In this document: positions 6,793-8,887 of the stretch, in pieces | Layout: every line of letters starts with the position of its first letter | Position numbering within the stretch: position 1 is the stretch's first letter | NCBI GenBank assembly: GCA_020200195.1 | Contig: JAIVJE010000312.1 | Span: 1 to 8,887, forward strand | DNA: 8,887 nucleotides | Source: Acidobacteriota bacterium | Lineage (GTDB): Bacteria > Acidobacteriota > Vicinamibacteria > Vicinamibacterales > 2-12-FULL-66-21 | Direction: 5' to 3' | Notes under the pieces: model-generated | The model's database searches: none | What the model saw: only the letters and a program-made list of their open reading frames with translations | What the model was told of the DNA's origin: nothing | Position numbers and translations under genes: made by a program

Positions 6793-7452
6793 TCAGTGGT
6801 GCGACAAACTCCCGCCCAGGAGATGCAAGATGACAAAGAGCAGGAGGGCAGCAATCGCGATGATACCCGCTACGTACACCCACAGTGCTGTATGGGGCGC
6901 GGCAGTGCGCGGCGCTTGCGGTCGCGACGCCGCGGGCGAGAACGCTTGACGCTGATCCGGCTGCTTGCCCGTCCCATAAGCGGTCATGCCGAACGGCTTG
7001 TAAATGCCCAGCACTGTCGCGACAAGCAAGAGAACCAGGGCCAGGATGGCGTGGACGATCGGCGAGGCGTTTCGCACGACCGACAAATCGACGACAGGAT
7101 CCGCTGCGACTCCAGCCATCTGTCTGAACGTCCCCATGTAAATCAACAAGATGACGGTCGCAAAAACGGTGATCAGCAGCTTCAAGACAACCCAGTAGTG
7201 CCGAAACAGACCCCACGTCGTGCCGAGCGACAGCGCGATTCCGCTGAGCAGCGACGCATGCGCAAGGGGAACGAGGACGAACCAGGCGGCTGGCGCCATC
7301 ACGAGGTAGGCGCCGCGGACCGTCAGCTCGTCATCGCTGGTGAATCCGATGACGGCCAACGCGAGGAACGCCATGACTGCGCCGACCCAGCCGAGTGAAG
7401 ACGTGATGTGAGCGGTAAACGTAAATCTGCGCAGACCGGGCGTCATCATCAT
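6793..7452 (-). CDS. Five-helix integral membrane protein, DUF2269-like
   Basis: A 219-residue membrane protein of unknown function. Helices are predicted by eye at about 14-37, 48-77, 86-106, 131-153 and 190-214. A polar Gly/Ala/Pro/Gln-rich loop (about 158-188) lies before the last one, and the protein ends in His-His. The core (TAHITSSLGWVGAV...FVLVPLAHASLLSGI...WGLFRHYWVVLKLLIT) resembles small membrane proteins often labelled hypothetical or DUF2269 in actinobacteria and acidobacteria; that assignment is from memory. His15, His65 and His134 fall within helices and could bind a cofactor or metal. The start is one of three consecutive ATG codons (7452, 7449, 7446) behind AGGA. It follows the remains of an ECF sigma gene, so it may once have been that sigma factor's partner or target. 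Confidence 0.85.
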   Translation of the reverse strand: MMMTPGLRRFTFTAHITSSLGWVGAVMAFLALAVIGFTSDDELTVRGAYLVMAPAAWFVLVPLAHASLLSGIALSLGTTWGLFRHYWVVLKLLITVFATVILLIYMGTFRQMAGVAADPVVDLSVVRNASPIVHAILALVLLLVATVLGIYKPFGMTAYGTGKQPDQRQAFSPAASRPQAPRTAAPHTALWVYVAGIIAIAALLLFVILHLLGGSLSHH

Positions 7453-7747
7453 GCGCGGAGGTCCTACAGTTGGTCGATTGCCTCGAGCGCCTCCCGAACG
7501 CGCGGTCGGCAGCTCCGCCTCTCCGAAACTGATCGATGGTTGCGTTCCTGAGCGTTCGATAAAACCAGGGAACTATCCCTTCGTCTGCCGGCGCCTGCTC
7601 CGGTCGCGCTACCACTTTCGCAAACGCGTCCTGCAGGATGTCCTCAGCGAGTGCACGGTCCCCGACTCGACGCTCGAGGTACTGGAGAAACGCTCGATGG
7701 TTCTCCAGAAGGGTCGCAACCGGCGCCGAACTCTCATCCGTGATCAT
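7331..7747 (-). pseudogene. Truncated ECF sigma factor (region 2 only)
   Basis: ATG 7747 opens a frame whose first 84 residues match sigma-70 region 2 of an ECF factor: an N-terminal helix (LLENHRAFLQYLERRVGD), the core-binding and -10-recognition part (ALAEDILQDAFAKVVARPE) and WFYRTLRNATIDQFRR. Homology stops at about 7496. The frame then runs on for 54 residues of Arg/His-rich sequence into the intact downstream membrane gene before its stop at 7331. Region 4, needed for -35 recognition, is absent in every minus-strand frame. In the neighbouring frame the sequence just after reads REALEAIDQL and stops at TAG 7464, 11 bp before the next gene. This suggests an internal deletion plus frameshift, or a sequencing error. 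The frame also extends upstream to 7867, but that part shows no sigma homology. As it stands it is unlikely to act as a normal sigma factor. Confidence 0.75.
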
Positions 7748-7876
7748 ATCCAATAGTATTTGTCCGGGATTCCGTCCAACGTTATTGCCTTCGTCCGGTC
7801 GCAATGCCACCCCTGAAAATGCGACCCACTCGTTTGCCACGAATGGATTCGGTGACCACTCACACACGGTGACATT
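7748..7876 (-). other. 129-bp spacer between yqaA and the sigma fragment
   Basis: The frame of the sigma fragment is open through here, but the translation shows no sigma homology. A marginal TTGGAC-15 nt-TACTAT pair (7779-7753) lies just before ATG 7747, too weak to call a promoter firmly. No hairpin or repeat stands out. Confidence 0.35.
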
Positions 7877-8266
7877 TCAGAATCGCTCAACGGCCAGCGC
7901 GACGGCTATGTAACGCACGCCTTTCCCCAGCGTCGTCCACCCGATGAAACGCCAGACAGACATTCGAGCAGCACCAGCCAATAGCACCAGGACATCACCG
8001 ATGACCGGTACCCAGGACAGAACCATCGCGGGAGCCCCGTACTTGGCCAGCAGAGCGCTGGCACGCCGCGTTTTCTCGCCATGTGGAGGCGCCATAGAGA
8101 CGGCCGCCCGGGCCAACCCGTACGTGGTGCAGGCGCCGAGCGTATTGCCTGCTGTCGCCACCAACACAGGAAGGAGCCAGTCGCCGGAATTTCTAATCAC
8201 GACCGCCAGAGGCACTTCGGACGAGAGCGGGAGAATAGTCGCCGCAGCGAAGCTCCACGCGAACAA
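7877..8266 (-). CDS. yqaA: YqaA-type small membrane protein (DedA/VTT-related)
   Basis: This is a 129-residue inner-membrane protein related to E. coli YqaA (about 142 aa) and the wider DedA/SNARE-associated superfamily, thought to work in membrane lipid or ion homeostasis. Diagnostic segments are SFAAATILPLSSEVPL (YqaA: SFLSATLLPGNSEVVL), VATAGNTLGACTTYGLAR, YGAPAMVLSWVPVIGDVLVLLAGAARM and TLGKGVRYIAVALAV. The only standard start in frame is TTG 8266, with no ribosome binding site close by. Family homology begins earlier: the preceding codons read GLLSLVV, matching the YqaA N-terminus. A CTG at 8281 behind GAGGGT, or a lost start codon, is therefore possible. It ends 129 bp before the sigma fragment. 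A role in copper tolerance is suggested only by position. Confidence 0.85.
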   Translation of the reverse strand: MFAWSFAAATILPLSSEVPLAVVIRNSGDWLLPVLVATAGNTLGACTTYGLARAAVSMAPPHGEKTRRASALLAKYGAPAMVLSWVPVIGDVLVLLAGAARMSVWRFIGWTTLGKGVRYIAVALAVERF

Positions 8267-8311
8267 TACGACGAGACTCAGGAGACCCTCGGCGCGACAC
8301 GAATCACAATC

Positions 8312-8332
8312 GCCTGGCCCGCCACGCCAGGC
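8312..8332 (-). terminator. Terminator-like GC-rich hairpin after the NTF2-like gene
   Basis: A perfect 7-bp stem (GCCTGGC / GCCAGGC) with a 7-nt loop starts inside the TAG stop codon of the NTF2-like gene. Downstream on the minus strand is GATTGTGATTC, only moderately T-rich, so termination may be weak or the hairpin may simply stabilise the mRNA end. Confidence 0.35.
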
Positions 8333-8883
8333 TACGCCCCAGGACGTCGCGCCGGACGGCTCGAAGTGTGTGAATGGCGAATCTTCCAGGCGCCGTCCGC
8401 CCCCTTGAGAAGGACGAGCGTCTCGAGCCCGCGTGAATCGAGTTCGCGTTCGCCCATCTTCGCCTTGATCGAATACTCCGATGTCGCGTAGGCCGACTGG
8501 CCGCCCGGAAGCATCGTCACCTTGGTATTGCTGTGCGCGAACTGCAGGTTCTCGAAGGTCTTCAGCTCGGGCCCGAGATGCCGATCGCGGTAATCGATCC
8601 AGCCGGTGTTGATGCCACCACCCTCGTAAATCGTGACGTCCGGGTGATAGAACGTTGCGAGCTTCTCGAGATCCTTTGCGTTGAACGCCGCGTCGTAGCC
8701 TTTGAGCCAGGTCTCGACGGCTGTGGCGTCGCTCTCCGCCTGGTGTGCTCCGCGACTCGCGGCTATGTCCATTGTGGTCACGGCACCTGCGACGGCATGG
8801 AAAGGCCCTGCGGGGGCGCGCGTGTACGCCAAGACGCCTGATGCAGCCACGAGTGCGGCGCCGACGACGAACCGCTTACTCAT
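8332..8883 (-). CDS. Secreted NTF2/SnoaL-like (DUF4440-type) protein
   Basis: A 183-residue protein starting at ATG 8883, four bases from the right edge, so its ribosome binding site lies outside the window. The N-terminus (MSKRFVVGAALVAASGVLAY) looks like a signal peptide or anchor. It is followed by a short linker and one cone-fold NTF2 domain from about residue 53 to 178. Typical elements are AVETWLKGYDAAFNAKDLEK, the following YHPDVTIYEGGG, an RDRHLGPEL helix, and C-terminal strands with ETLVLLKGADGAWKIRHSHTSSRP. Many proteins of this type are secreted with no known substrate, and I see no catalytic signature that fixes a reaction. The C-terminal HSHTSSRP matches what I recall of copies near copper genes. 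It is co-directional with the rest of the cluster but separated from yqaA by a hairpin. Confidence 0.85.
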   Translation of the reverse strand: MSKRFVVGAALVAASGVLAYTRAPAGPFHAVAGAVTTMDIAASRGAHQAESDATAVETWLKGYDAAFNAKDLEKLATFYHPDVTIYEGGGINTGWIDYRDRHLGPELKTFENLQFAHSNTKVTMLPGGQSAYATSEYSIKAKMGERELDSRGLETLVLLKGADGAWKIRHSHTSSRPARRPGA

Positions 8884-8887
8884 CGTC

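Noticed and set aside
6467..7216. A 249-codon minus-strand frame crossing the intergenic region.
   Set aside because: Two thirds is an out-of-frame reading of the membrane protein gene, and the rest has no recognisable motif or ribosome binding site.
6205..7398. A 397-codon plus-strand open frame across the Cys-rich gene, the gap and the DUF2269-like gene.
   Set aside because: Its translation is Arg/Gln/Asp-rich without any motif and mirrors two minus-strand genes with clear membrane or signal segments.
7753..7779. TTGGAC-15 nt-TACTAT as a promoter giving a leaderless sigma transcript.
   Set aside because: The -35 match is only 3 of 6 and the spacing is short, so it cannot be told from chance.

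Overview
The window is a single-direction (all minus-strand), GC-rich accessory segment whose core is a tripartite heavy-metal efflux system of the CusA/CzcA class, most likely exporting Cu(I)/Ag(I). The base composition, the dense co-directional layout and the mix of small accessory genes suggest an environmental Gram-negative bacterium, perhaps Acidobacteriota (Vicinamibacteria-like) or a neighbouring phylum. That placement is inference from style and recall, not from a marker gene.

In transcription order (right to left) the layout is: a secreted NTF2/SnoaL-like protein (8883-8332); a YqaA-type small membrane protein with no ordinary start codon (8266-7877); a damaged ECF sigma factor that keeps region 2 but lacks region 4 (7747-7331); a five-helix membrane protein, probably DUF2269-like (7452-6793); a 319-bp gap holding an 11-bp inverted repeat and a possible promoter; a small exported Cys/Met/His-bearing protein (6473-6069); then cusA (5978-2385), cusC (2388-1063) and cusB (1066 to beyond the left edge).

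The three efflux genes form one tightly coupled unit. cusA/cusC and cusC/cusB each overlap by ATGA, and both junctions carry nearly the same 15-base sequence with a strong Shine-Dalgarno. CusA is the RND pump and keeps all three methionines that line the periplasmic copper site of E. coli CusA. CusC is the outer-membrane channel and CusB the periplasmic adaptor.

The most notable point is that CusA is about 150 residues longer than usual. After its twelfth membrane helix come a basic linker, a thirteenth helix and a periplasmic YtkA/FixH-like beta domain with an M-P-M-P-G-M-V-M methionine cluster. This looks like a pump with a built-in periplasmic metal-capture domain. A second possible metal carrier, the Cys-rich protein, lies just upstream of cusA. 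No dedicated copper regulator (CusRS, CueR, CsoR) is visible, and the only transcription factor present appears broken.
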